Positions 1-7,516 of a stretch of DNA of 64,000 bases are shown here, piece by piece. How positions within the stretch are numbered: position 1 is the stretch's first letter; each line of letters begins with the position of its first letter. The notes below the pieces were generated by a model. It had not been told where the DNA came from. It did no database searches and saw only the letters and a program-made list of their open reading frames with translations. Made by a program: the position numbers and the translations under genes. Source of the DNA: Moritella sp. PE36 (GTDB lineage Bacteria; Pseudomonadota; Gammaproteobacteria; Enterobacterales; Moritellaceae). The stretch lies in the NCBI RefSeq assembly GCF_000170855.1, contig NZ_ABCQ01000001.1:1-64000 (forward strand), in the 5' to 3' direction.

Positions 1-1462
1 ATATTTGTCTAAAATCATGATATCGAACAGGCACGCCAAATGGACGATTGAATTGATAATTTCGTTTTTTAATCTGACCTAATATATCACTCATATAGAA
101 AAAACCACCACGTTCAATATCTCTATCTACTTTTTTTCCTATCAAATCGTTTAAACGATTTGGTTGCAGACCTTGTCCAGGGCTTTTAATTTCAACCATA
201 TCTCGAGTGATGATCTCACCTGGTTTAATATGTCTTATTGCAACTAAACTTTTCGCCAAATTTTCACGATTCATTAGTTCACCCTGAGTAATCTCCCTCG
301 GTGTTTTGTCACAACCCAGCCCTTCTTCAACTTGACGTATTTGTTTAACCATTTCCTTGAGTTCATTTGGAAGCAAACTTACTTTGTGGTCAGTACCTTC
401 TAATGTAGTATCAATCGTTAGGTGTTTCTCAATAACCGTTGCACCAAGTGCAATAGAGGCTATTGGAACGCATATTCCACGTTCATGTCCAGAGTAACCA
501 ACAAGGGCGCCAGTTATTTCTTTTAATCTTGTTATGTATTTTAGATTTACATCTTTAAATGGGGTTGGGTAGGTTGAGTTACAGTGAAGCAGTACAAAAT
601 TCGCACCTAGCTCACCTAAAAATGCTACCGTCTCTTTGATTTCGGTTTCACTTGACATACCTGTAGAACAGAAAAAAGGCTTACCTGTTTTAGCGATTGC
701 TTCTAACAGTTCGAAATTTGTAAAGTCAGCAGAAGCGACTTTATAAGCTGCCATACCATAGCTTTCAAGTGTTTTTAAAGACTCAAGATCCCAAGGGGTA
801 CATAAAGGTAAAATACCTTTTGATTTAGCGTAGTCAAATACTTCGATTAGTTCATCATTAGACAATTGGAATTTGGATAACAAATCTAATGTGTATTGAG
901 CGCCTAAATCCGCAGATATATCGTTTTTACCAGAGTCTTTATAAAGGTTTTTCATATTTCGCATTTGAAACTTAACGCAGTCTACTCCAGCAGATATAGC
1001 ATGATCAACTAACTCTTTCGCCAAATTGATATCACCTTGGTGATTATTGCCTATCTCTGCAATAATGAAACTAGCTGACGCTTCAGAAATTTCTCTATCT
1101 TTTACAAAGAACCCACTCTTTTTTTGAAAAGCTAGTTGAACTAAGTGTCCAGCGTCATCAATTAATGGAACACAATCAACTCCATTATCAAAGGTTTTAT
1201 CGATTATCGCCTTATCAGTACCTACATTAAACTTTTGAACGCTTTCGTTCATGACTGTTTTAGCAAATACATTTAAGTCAAGCTCTTTAGTTTCGGTTAG
1301 CCAACGTCGAACATCGCCATCCGAAATACTTCCTAGTAGCTTTCCATGCTCTGAAACAACAAAAATAACGCGGGCTTTATTCTCATTAATTTTCTTTAAA
1401 ACATCTATGAGATTAGATTCTGAAAAACAAATGTATTGTTGAATTTTTTTAGTTAGTAACAT
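1..1462 (-). CDS. CBS-domain/NeuB fusion nonulosonic acid synthase, 3' end outside window
   Basis: I translated this by hand; it is open from an ATG at 1462 to the window edge (487 residues visible). Residues 1-115 look like a CBS pair (SISDGDVRRWL at 45-55). Residues 118-390 are a NeuB-type synthase barrel, with IAEIGNNHQGD at 134-144, a CSTGMSS stretch and later GYSGHERG and VIEKHLT. A C-terminal SAF/antifreeze-like domain follows. NeuB enzymes condense phosphoenolpyruvate with a 6-carbon N-acetylated sugar to make a sialic-type nine-carbon acid. After the SAF domain the frame continues (FNRPFGVPVRYHDF), so the protein is longer than a normal synthase (about 350 residues) and probably carries another domain; a TIM-barrel isomerase-like domain is my guess. 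It starts 3 bases after the stop of the CMP-sugar synthetase gene, so the two are cotranscribed. Family certain; exact sugar unknown. Confidence 0.88.
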   Translation of the reverse strand, partial: MLLTKKIQQYICFSESNLIDVLKKINENKARVIFVVSEHGKLLGSISDGDVRRWLTETKELDLNVFAKTVMNESVQKFNVGTDKAIIDKTFDNGVDCVPLIDDAGHLVQLAFQKKSGFFVKDREISEASASFIIAEIGNNHQGDINLAKELVDHAISAGVDCVKFQMRNMKNLYKDSGKNDISADLGAQYTLDLLSKFQLSNDELIEVFDYAKSKGILPLCTPWDLESLKTLESYGMAAYKVASADFTNFELLEAIAKTGKPFFCSTGMSSETEIKETVAFLGELGANFVLLHCNSTYPTPFKDVNLKYITRLKEITGALVGYSGHERGICVPIASIALGATVIEKHLTIDTTLEGTDHKVSLLPNELKEMVKQIRQVEEGLGCDKTPREITQGELMNRENLAKSLVAIRHIKPGEIITRDMVEIKSPGQGLQPNRLNDLIGKKVDRDIERGGFFYMSDILGQIKKRNYQFNRPFGVPVRYHDFRQI

Positions 1463-1465
1463 TTT

Positions 1466-2155
1466 TTACTCTATATTATTTTTTAATTTAAAGATTTCTT
1501 CGCACACTTTAAAGTCGACTAAACTATCAATTTCATAACTTTCATCTTCCGGTACTTCAAACATTCCAACCTTCCCGACGAGCCGATTTTTTGATTGTCT
1601 TAGTAACTTAGTCTTAGTAATGTAAAAAGAGCCTGTTTCCAAATATTCTTGATCTTCTTCTTTTATATCTTGGCGACGAGGACGATTCATATAATCATAT
1701 GACGCAGAAGGACTTAACGAATTTTTCCATGTAAAACGATGTGAACGAGAAACCGTTAACAAACTATCATAATTACTTTTTTTAAAAGCTAAGATCGCAT
1801 TATCAAATTGATTTTCAGACCGAAGAGGGGAAGTTGCTTGCACAAGTATAAATAGCTCAGGTAATTCATTTCTTTCTTCTAAATAATCGCAACAATGCAG
1901 CATTGCAGACTCTGTAGTTGCTTTATCTCCTGATATTGAATCTGGCCTTAAAAAAGGCACCTCAGCACCGTACGCTTGAGCCACCTTTGCAATTTCGGGG
2001 CAATCAGTAGAAACAACGACACGATCAATCAGCTTTGAAGCTAAAGCCTGTTCAATACTCCACGCGATTAATGGTTTACCAGCTAATAACTTGATGTTTT
2101 TTTGAGGCACACCTTTGGACCCCCCCCTAGCAGGGATGAAAGCAATTATTGACAT
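1466..2155 (-). CDS. neuA: CMP-nonulosonic acid synthetase (NeuA/acylneuraminate cytidylyltransferase family)
   Basis: The 229-residue protein activates a nonulosonic acid with CTP to the CMP-sugar used by the glycosyltransferase. The family signature IPARGGSKG is at residues 7-15, followed by KNIKLLAGKPLI and VSTDCPEIA. I chose the ATG at 2155, which puts the signature at the usual distance from the N-terminus; a longer in-frame start at 2182 adds nine unrelated residues. It is paired with the CBS-NeuB fusion just downstream, forming a synthase-activation pair separate from the legionaminic cluster at 18-26 kb. The codons for the GGS of the signature lie on a run of eight G (2120-2127), so slippage there would frameshift the gene almost at its start. 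Whether the substrate is Neu, Leg or Pse type cannot be told. Confidence 0.88.
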   Translation of the reverse strand: MSIIAFIPARGGSKGVPQKNIKLLAGKPLIAWSIEQALASKLIDRVVVSTDCPEIAKVAQAYGAEVPFLRPDSISGDKATTESAMLHCCDYLEERNELPELFILVQATSPLRSENQFDNAILAFKKSNYDSLLTVSRSHRFTWKNSLSPSASYDYMNRPRRQDIKEEDQEYLETGSFYITKTKLLRQSKNRLVGKVGMFEVPEDESYEIDSLVDFKVCEEIFKLKNNIE

Positions 2156-2233
2156 TAGCCAATCCTTAATTTGATTAAACACTCATTAATAATGTGCATA
2201 TATTAGGTTTGAACATAGTATCTGATAGGTTCA

Positions 2234-2612
2234 TTATAATGACTGCACATATCTTAAACTACGTTCAACACAATCTTTTGAATTTTCATAACTATCAGCC
2301 TCGACATAACAACGTAGTTCTGGCGCATTACCTGATGGTCGTAAATGAACAATACGTTGATCTGATAATGTAATTCTTAAACCATCGGTTTCATCAACAC
2401 TTTTAATTTCAACATTATCAAAGCCTAATAGCGTTAATAAATTTGCAAGATCGCTTTTGCCTTCTGCGATCATCATTTGGCTTTTTTCAGTGGCAAAACT
2501 TTGAATACGATCACTGTGCGTAAAACGTTGTGGCAGCGCTTTCACTAATGTAGAGATAACCCCCTCACCTGCCGCTGCGAGTAGCATAATAGCAGGAAGT
2601 ACGCACTTTGGC
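2234..2612 (-). pseudogene. manB (phosphomannomutase) 3' remnant
   Basis: The last about 125 codons of a phosphomannomutase remain. MLLAAAGEGVISTLVKALPQ, THSDRIQSFATEKS, and HLRPSGNAPELRCY match the C-terminal phosphate-binding domain of the intact ManB at 31005-32429 almost word for word. Homology can be followed in frame upstream of the first ATG (VLPA before IMLL) to about 2612, where the sequence changes into the beginning of an ISAs1-type transposase gene. The N-terminal three domains, including the catalytic serine, are missing, so it cannot be active. It looks like the right-hand remainder of an IS insertion with loss of the rest of the gene. Confidence 0.85.
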
Positions 2613-2755
2613 GTTGGTCAACAATGGCTTTGAAGTGTTCTTTGAAATTGTCGATGTGCATACTGGACTCCCTTAAAAGATAGTATAAAATCACAGGTAA
2701 TGAGATCGTCGAATTGATCTTGTTTTATCCAAAAAAAGTTCACGATCTCACCCTG
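2605..2755 (-). mobile_element. ISAs1-family insertion sequence, left-end fragment
   Basis: On the minus strand an ATG at 2661, preceded by AAGGGAG six bases upstream, begins MHIDNFKEHFKAIVDQRQSA, which I recognise as the typical N-terminus of ISAs1-family (H-repeat) transposases. The reading then runs into manB remnant sequence after about 20 codons. Upstream, CAGGGTGAGATCGTG beginning at 2755 has the look of the terminal inverted repeat, and 2702-2749 contains a GAGATCGT...ACGATCTC palindrome. Only the left end, leader and first codons survive. The fragment is the probable cause of the truncation of the adjacent manB copy. Family assignment is from memory of the protein motif. Confidence 0.6.
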
Positions 2756-2841
2756 GCCTTTAGACTCACCTCTTGCAGTTATAAGAGCTATATTTATGAT
2801 TACTCATATTTTTGAAGAATAAAATTAATAATGGATTAACT

Positions 2842-4614
2842 TTAAACTTTAAACTCCCTGAACCAAATTTCCAAAGCCATCAGAGCTCTGATTTCTCGTG
2901 TATTATTGGCACTACCATTGCAATGGTCAGCGTACAAAGTTGATACATATTCTTTATTAAATAGCTCTCGAGCCATGGTTTTTTCAGATAACAACAAATC
3001 AAGCACCATCTCTTTCATGTCATGTTTGAGCCATTCAGAAATAGGTACTGTAAACATCTGCTTCTTACGATAAGTTAAATCTGTGCCAATTAGATCTGCG
3101 ACGGCTTTTTTATAAATATACTTAGTTTCACCTTGCTGTAATTTCAATTCACCCGGCATAGAAAATGCGAGTTCAACCATTCGATAATCTAAAAATGGCG
3201 CTCTATTTTCTATCGACACAGCCATTCCCATACGATCGGGTTTGACTAAATTATTTCCCGGTAATAGCAACATAGTATCTATGTAAAGCGCTTGATTTAA
3301 GCGATCCATATGTTGGCTTTTGACGAATAAAGGCGCGACATAAGAAGCAGCATTATCTTTCGCAACGTGCTGCTTTAAGTTTTCACTATAAAGTGCCGAT
3401 TTAGCATCGGGTTTAAATAAAGAAATATTATCTAGATAACGCGTTCTAAACTCACTCTCACTCATGCTTTGCGCATAATCATCTGCAAAAAATGATTTAT
3501 ATTTATCATAACCAGCAAAAAGTTCATCAGCTCCATCACCGGTTAAAACCATTTTTACTTTACGAGAAGCAAGTTCAGCGACACGATACATGGGTAAAAA
3601 CGAAACATCACCATGGGGTTGATCGCAGTGATAGGTAGCTTTAGGCCATAAGTCAAGTAAATTAGCCTCGACTTTTTCAACCACATGTTCAGTGCCAAAA
3701 CGAGTTGCCGCGAGTGCCGCAAAAGGCGATTCATCGAATTTTTCATCATGAAAACCGATGGTAAATGTTTTAACTGGTTGACTCATATGTTTACTCATCA
3801 AGCCAACAACAGAGCTAGAATCTACACCTCCAGATAAAAAGGCGCCGAACGGAACATCGGCTCTTAAGCGAATGCGCACTGCATCGTCTAATATGTCGTT
3901 AAACTCATTAATCCACTGTGTTTCTGTTTTTTGCTGTAATTCAATACTTGCTAGATCCCACCAGCGTACTTCTTCAATGCCTTGGGCTGTTGCTTTAATA
4001 TAGGTACCAGGCATAACATGTTTAACACCACTGAATAAGGTTGACGGTGGCACGACATAATTAAAGCTCAGAAAAGAGTCTAAAGCATTATGATCTAACT
4101 TTTTATCGATGCCTGCGGCCAATATTGATTTGATTTCTGAGCCAAATGTCAGACGCTCATCAACATAATGATAATGTAATGGTTTTTCGCCGACTCGATC
4201 GCGAATTAAATAAAGTGCTTTTTGATTGTTATCCCATATCGCAATTGCAAACATTCCATTTAATTTAGAAACAAAATCAATACCGTGTTGTTGATATAAA
4301 CGCAATAAGACTTCGGTATCACAATGCGTTTGACACTCAAATCTACTGCCTTTAAGCTCATCCGCTAGCTCAACATGATTAAATATTTCACCATTTTGTA
4401 CCACTACAATTTGTTTGTCGTCAGATACGAATGGTTGCTGACCATGCTCAACGTCTAAAATCGCCAGGCGTTGATTACCTAAAGCAAGTCCAGGTTCGGA
4501 AAATACACCTTGGCCATCAGGACCACGGTAATTAATCACATCGCCCATGGTTTGTAATTGTGCAGACGTCAAACTGCGACCTTGTTGGTCAAAATAGCCA
4601 AAAATACCACACAT
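2842..4614 (-). CDS. asnB: AsnB-type glutamine-hydrolysing asparagine synthase / sugar amidotransferase
   Basis: The 590-residue protein starts MCGIFGYF, exposing the Cys2 nucleophile of class II (Ntn) glutamine amidotransferases, with NYRGPDG at 28-34 and the glutaminase domain to about 200. The ATP-pyrophosphatase loop SGGVDSS is at 261-267 of the synthase domain. In polysaccharide loci this family amidates uronic acids or other carboxylated sugars rather than making free asparagine, and a uronamide made from the WecBC product ManNAcA would fit; that role is inference. It lies 2 bases downstream of the phosphoglycosyltransferase and is the last intact gene of the five-gene run that begins at 9421. 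A second, badly truncated asnB copy is present at 17303-17503. Confidence 0.9.
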   Translation of the reverse strand: MCGIFGYFDQQGRSLTSAQLQTMGDVINYRGPDGQGVFSEPGLALGNQRLAILDVEHGQQPFVSDDKQIVVVQNGEIFNHVELADELKGSRFECQTHCDTEVLLRLYQQHGIDFVSKLNGMFAIAIWDNNQKALYLIRDRVGEKPLHYHYVDERLTFGSEIKSILAAGIDKKLDHNALDSFLSFNYVVPPSTLFSGVKHVMPGTYIKATAQGIEEVRWWDLASIELQQKTETQWINEFNDILDDAVRIRLRADVPFGAFLSGGVDSSSVVGLMSKHMSQPVKTFTIGFHDEKFDESPFAALAATRFGTEHVVEKVEANLLDLWPKATYHCDQPHGDVSFLPMYRVAELASRKVKMVLTGDGADELFAGYDKYKSFFADDYAQSMSESEFRTRYLDNISLFKPDAKSALYSENLKQHVAKDNAASYVAPLFVKSQHMDRLNQALYIDTMLLLPGNNLVKPDRMGMAVSIENRAPFLDYRMVELAFSMPGELKLQQGETKYIYKKAVADLIGTDLTYRKKQMFTVPISEWLKHDMKEMVLDLLLSEKTMARELFNKEYVSTLYADHCNGSANNTREIRALMALEIWFREFKV

Positions 4615-4616
4615 AA

Positions 4617-5171
4617 CTAGTTACCGCCTTTTACTACGACTTGCTTTATTGTCATAAAAATAATTTTCAAATCAAACATAACATTATGCTTATCCACATA
4701 TTCCAAATCTAACGAGTCTCGCTCTTCTACTGTCGCAGCAGAACGTTTTGTCGCTTGAGCTAAACCGGTAATGCCCGGTTTGACCGTATTTCGTTTGTAC
4801 CACATTTCAGGCGTATAGAGTTCTTGTTGCTGTGCGACATTAGGCCTAGGTCCAACGACACTCATCGAACCTAACAATACATTAAGTAACTGTGGTAGTT
4901 CATCAATACTCGTTCGTCTCAACCATCTACCAGCACGGGTGATTCGAGGATCGTTGGTAGAAGTAAAGTAAGGTCCAATTTTATCCGCATCAACGCGCAT
5001 ACTACGAAATTTATACATCGCAAACTCTTTGCCATTTAAGCCAATACGCTTTTGGGTATAAAAAACAGGCCCGAAGTTATCAAAGGCGATAATGATTGCA
5101 ACAATCAAAAACAGTGGCAAAACACACAGCAGTACAACTAGGGAGGATAATATATCAAAAAGTCTTTTCAT
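4617..5171 (-). CDS. Small monotopic phosphoglycosyl transferase (PglC/WcaJ C-domain type), initiating sugar transferase
   Basis: The 184-residue protein has only the catalytic core of the bacterial sugar transferase family: an N-terminal re-entrant/membrane helix (residues 8-29), TQKRIGLNGKEFAMYKFRSM, TSIDELPQLLNVL with the catalytic Asp-Glu pair, and VGPRPNV. It would transfer a sugar phosphate from a UDP-sugar onto undecaprenyl phosphate and so start a repeat unit at the inner membrane. It lacks the four-helix and Rossmann-like N-terminal parts of WcaJ/WbaP, so it resembles PglC. The gene overlaps the aldolase stop by one base and is followed by asnB. As WecA is also encoded (29410-30456), the locus has two initiating enzymes. 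Confidence 0.9.
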   Translation of the reverse strand: MKRLFDILSSLVVLLCVLPLFLIVAIIIAFDNFGPVFYTQKRIGLNGKEFAMYKFRSMRVDADKIGPYFTSTNDPRITRAGRWLRRTSIDELPQLLNVLLGSMSVVGPRPNVAQQQELYTPEMWYKRNTVKPGITGLAQATKRSAATVEERDSLDLEYVDKHNVMFDLKIIFMTIKQVVVKGGN

Positions 5172-5989
5172 TATGCTTTACTCATTACTATGCGATTAAT
5201 TATATCAACAACTTTAGTCTTATCTGCTAACTGTTCAGTGGCATTTCGCTGTAATAATTGAGTGCGAGTATCGAGAATTTTTTTCACCTCAGTCTCTAGG
5301 TTCATCACGCTTTTTAACGCTATTAATGATTCACTTTTGCGGTGAAAAGCGCGCGATAAAATAACACAAGAAGAACCTAAGCGAACATGCTCGGCTAAAA
5401 TCAATTCTGCAGGTAAATCCCCTTCGCCAATTCGAGCCAAGCCACCAAAACCAAACGGTAAACAGGCTTGTTTCACGATGGTAATCAAGGACTCAAGTAA
5501 ACCATTTGCTAACGGTTCAAACATGAAGTTAAGCTTTAAATCTAAGTGCAGATCATTTAAACCAATATAAATTTCACTAACCCCTTCAACTTTGACCACC
5601 TCAGCTAAACAGGAAGCCGCCGCTGCAGTTTCCACTAACGGTATACATTTTGCGCGACCAGCGATCAAACGACAAAAGGTATTTACTTCATCCGCAGAGT
5701 TAAACATCGGCAACATAAGTAAATCTGCACCCGCGCTAATCGCCTGTTCAACCTCAAGCGCAGAGCCGTCATATAAAGGGTTTAAACGGATCAATAACTC
5801 ATTATCCGCGATGACATTACGGATATTACGCGCGTCTTGCATAGAATGCTTACTGATCAAGGTATCTAAATGGCCTTGTCGTTCAAACTTACCGTTCACT
5901 TCTAAATCAACAAATATTCTTGATACGCCCGCATCCACGGCGTGTTTAGCTAAATCTATATCATTTGTAATTAGCATTAAATTAAACAT
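5171..5989 (-). CDS. HpcH/HpaI-family aldolase-like protein (citrate lyase beta-type TIM barrel)
   Basis: The 272-residue protein reads as a TIM barrel of the HpcH/HpaI aldolase/citrate lyase beta family: DAGVSRIFVDLEVNGK at the first strands, a stretch with LLIRLNPLYDG, LLMLPMFNSADEV, CIPLVETAAAA, and IYIGLNDLHLDL, where the usual acidic metal ligands would sit. These enzymes cleave or form C-C bonds with pyruvate- or acetyl-CoA-type partners. Its substrate here is unknown. Translational coupling to the flippase gene (3 bases upstream) and overlap with the phosphoglycosyltransferase show that it belongs to polysaccharide synthesis and is not a catabolic enzyme. It could make or trim an unusual acidic substituent on a sugar, which is inference only. 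Confidence 0.8.
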   Translation of the reverse strand: MFNLMLITNDIDLAKHAVDAGVSRIFVDLEVNGKFERQGHLDTLISKHSMQDARNIRNVIADNELLIRLNPLYDGSALEVEQAISAGADLLMLPMFNSADEVNTFCRLIAGRAKCIPLVETAAAASCLAEVVKVEGVSEIYIGLNDLHLDLKLNFMFEPLANGLLESLITIVKQACLPFGFGGLARIGEGDLPAELILAEHVRLGSSCVILSRAFHRKSESLIALKSVMNLETEVKKILDTRTQLLQRNATEQLADKTKVVDIINRIVMSKA

Positions 5990-5992
5990 TTA

Positions 5993-7483
5993 CTACCCTT
6001 TTTTAAACTTAATTAATTGTCGAATATCTTTACTCATCAAGACACACACAACTAAAAATACAATACAAGAAATACTTGCTATCAACATATCTAACCATAC
6101 GCTTTGGTGGTCTAATGTAAGTTGAGAGAGTAACAAGTAATAAATCATCGCCGCCGCAACCAACTTAATAAAGTCAGCAATAAACCATCGATTACATAGG
6201 TTAACTCTATGTTTAATTATAATGATCAAAAATAATGATAAGCTAAGTAATCCATACGTTAATACCATTAAATCAAATAACTCATCGATATTGCTAACAA
6301 CACCATAACCCACAGTGAAAAATAAGATCGCCAAGCAAGTTGAACAAAGTAATGCACTTAAGGTATCTTTCCTTGACGCTAACACAGCAATTAATAATGC
6401 ATTTACACCTTGAAAAGGTAACGTTCGAATAGCACTATAAAAATAAGCAGATATCTTATCAAGTTGCTCAAGACTCAACTGATTCCAGTCATAAATAAGC
6501 GTTACAACGGAAGAAGAAAAATGCTGTAAAGGTACAAATACAGCAAAAGAAATAGCAATAACAGAGAGTATTACACGCTTAAGTGTGGTTAAAAAATCAC
6601 GTTCATTGCCTTCTGCGAATAATCCAGAAAAACGAGGAAAAAACACGATTGCAAACACAGTTAAAACCACGCCCAACGGAAATTCAACCAGCTTAATCGC
6701 ATAGTTAACCAACGATAATTCCCCTGGCCCACCTTCAGAAGCAATCGCACGAGTAACTACCGGCATTAGAAAAATAATACCGCCGGTTAGCACACCATAA
6801 ACATAGCGTCTCAGTAAAGTGCCTGAAACTAAGTTATCGTTAAAAATATTGAAACTAAAAGGCATAACCCGAGAATTGATGACTTGACTACCCCATCGTA
6901 CTAACGCTGCGACACAAACCCCAATAGAAATAACGAACAATATATATTCTGCATCAAACAAGCTCGTTAAATATAAGCTAGCGATTAACACTAAATTAAA
7001 GATTAAAGTACCTAATGCTGGGATCAGAAATTTACCATTATAGTGTAAAAATGCGGTAGTGATCCCTGCGGATACGGTCAAAGGGACAGCTATAAAAGTA
7101 ACAGCAAAGGCGCTACTATATTGTTGGATTGTCGTATTACTTAATCCTGGTGCAAATCCATTCAAAATATCACTTGCAAAGAAATAAGCACATATACTGA
7201 ATAAGCAAAAAATACCGAGCAATAACATCATCACCTGTTGATAAAGTACTTTAGCAGCGCCTTTATCTAAGCGTTTGAACTCTGGTATTAACGCCATACC
7301 AAGCGCACCACCAACCAATAAATTAACTAATATATCAGGGGTTGACAGAAACACGATGATCAAATCTGTTTGCTCGGACGCGCCAAAGTTAGAAGCAATA
7401 AAGGTTTCTCGTACAAAACCAGACAAGCGACCAATAAAAAGCCCGACAGAAACAAATAAACTAGATACTAATAAATTACGCAT
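5993..7483 (-). CDS. MurJ/MviN-type polyprenol-linked oligosaccharide flippase
   Basis: The 496-residue integral membrane protein has about 13-14 predicted hydrophobic segments. Its N-terminal signature (GRLSGFVRETFIASNFGASEQTD, then ALGMALIPEF) is that of the MurJ/MviN branch of the MOP exporter superfamily. In polysaccharide loci such proteins take the place of Wzx and move lipid-linked repeat units across the inner membrane. It sits between the WbpM-type dehydratase (33 bases upstream) and the aldolase (3 bases downstream). A typical Wzx is encoded separately at 41453-42709, so this is a second flippase for a second glycan. It is unlikely to be the housekeeping MurJ, given its place. Confidence 0.85.
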   Translation of the reverse strand: MRNLLVSSLFVSVGLFIGRLSGFVRETFIASNFGASEQTDLIIVFLSTPDILVNLLVGGALGMALIPEFKRLDKGAAKVLYQQVMMLLLGIFCLFSICAYFFASDILNGFAPGLSNTTIQQYSSAFAVTFIAVPLTVSAGITTAFLHYNGKFLIPALGTLIFNLVLIASLYLTSLFDAEYILFVISIGVCVAALVRWGSQVINSRVMPFSFNIFNDNLVSGTLLRRYVYGVLTGGIIFLMPVVTRAIASEGGPGELSLVNYAIKLVEFPLGVVLTVFAIVFFPRFSGLFAEGNERDFLTTLKRVILSVIAISFAVFVPLQHFSSSVVTLIYDWNQLSLEQLDKISAYFYSAIRTLPFQGVNALLIAVLASRKDTLSALLCSTCLAILFFTVGYGVVSNIDELFDLMVLTYGLLSLSLFLIIIIKHRVNLCNRWFIADFIKLVAAAMIYYLLLSQLTLDHQSVWLDMLIASISCIVFLVVCVLMSKDIRQLIKFKKG

Positions 7484-7516
7484 AACACTATTCTTTTCAT
7501 TATATTATTAAGGGTT

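Noticed and set aside
1251-1442. 63-codon plus-strand frame
   Set aside because: It is antisense to the CBS part of the NeuB fusion protein.
5592-6125. 177-codon plus-strand frame
   Set aside because: It lies opposite the aldolase and flippase genes, whose motifs are clear; composition is that of an antisense shadow.
5993-7483. Housekeeping lipid II flippase MurJ
   Set aside because: The family fits, but the position inside a polysaccharide operon between sugar genes argues for a glycan flippase.
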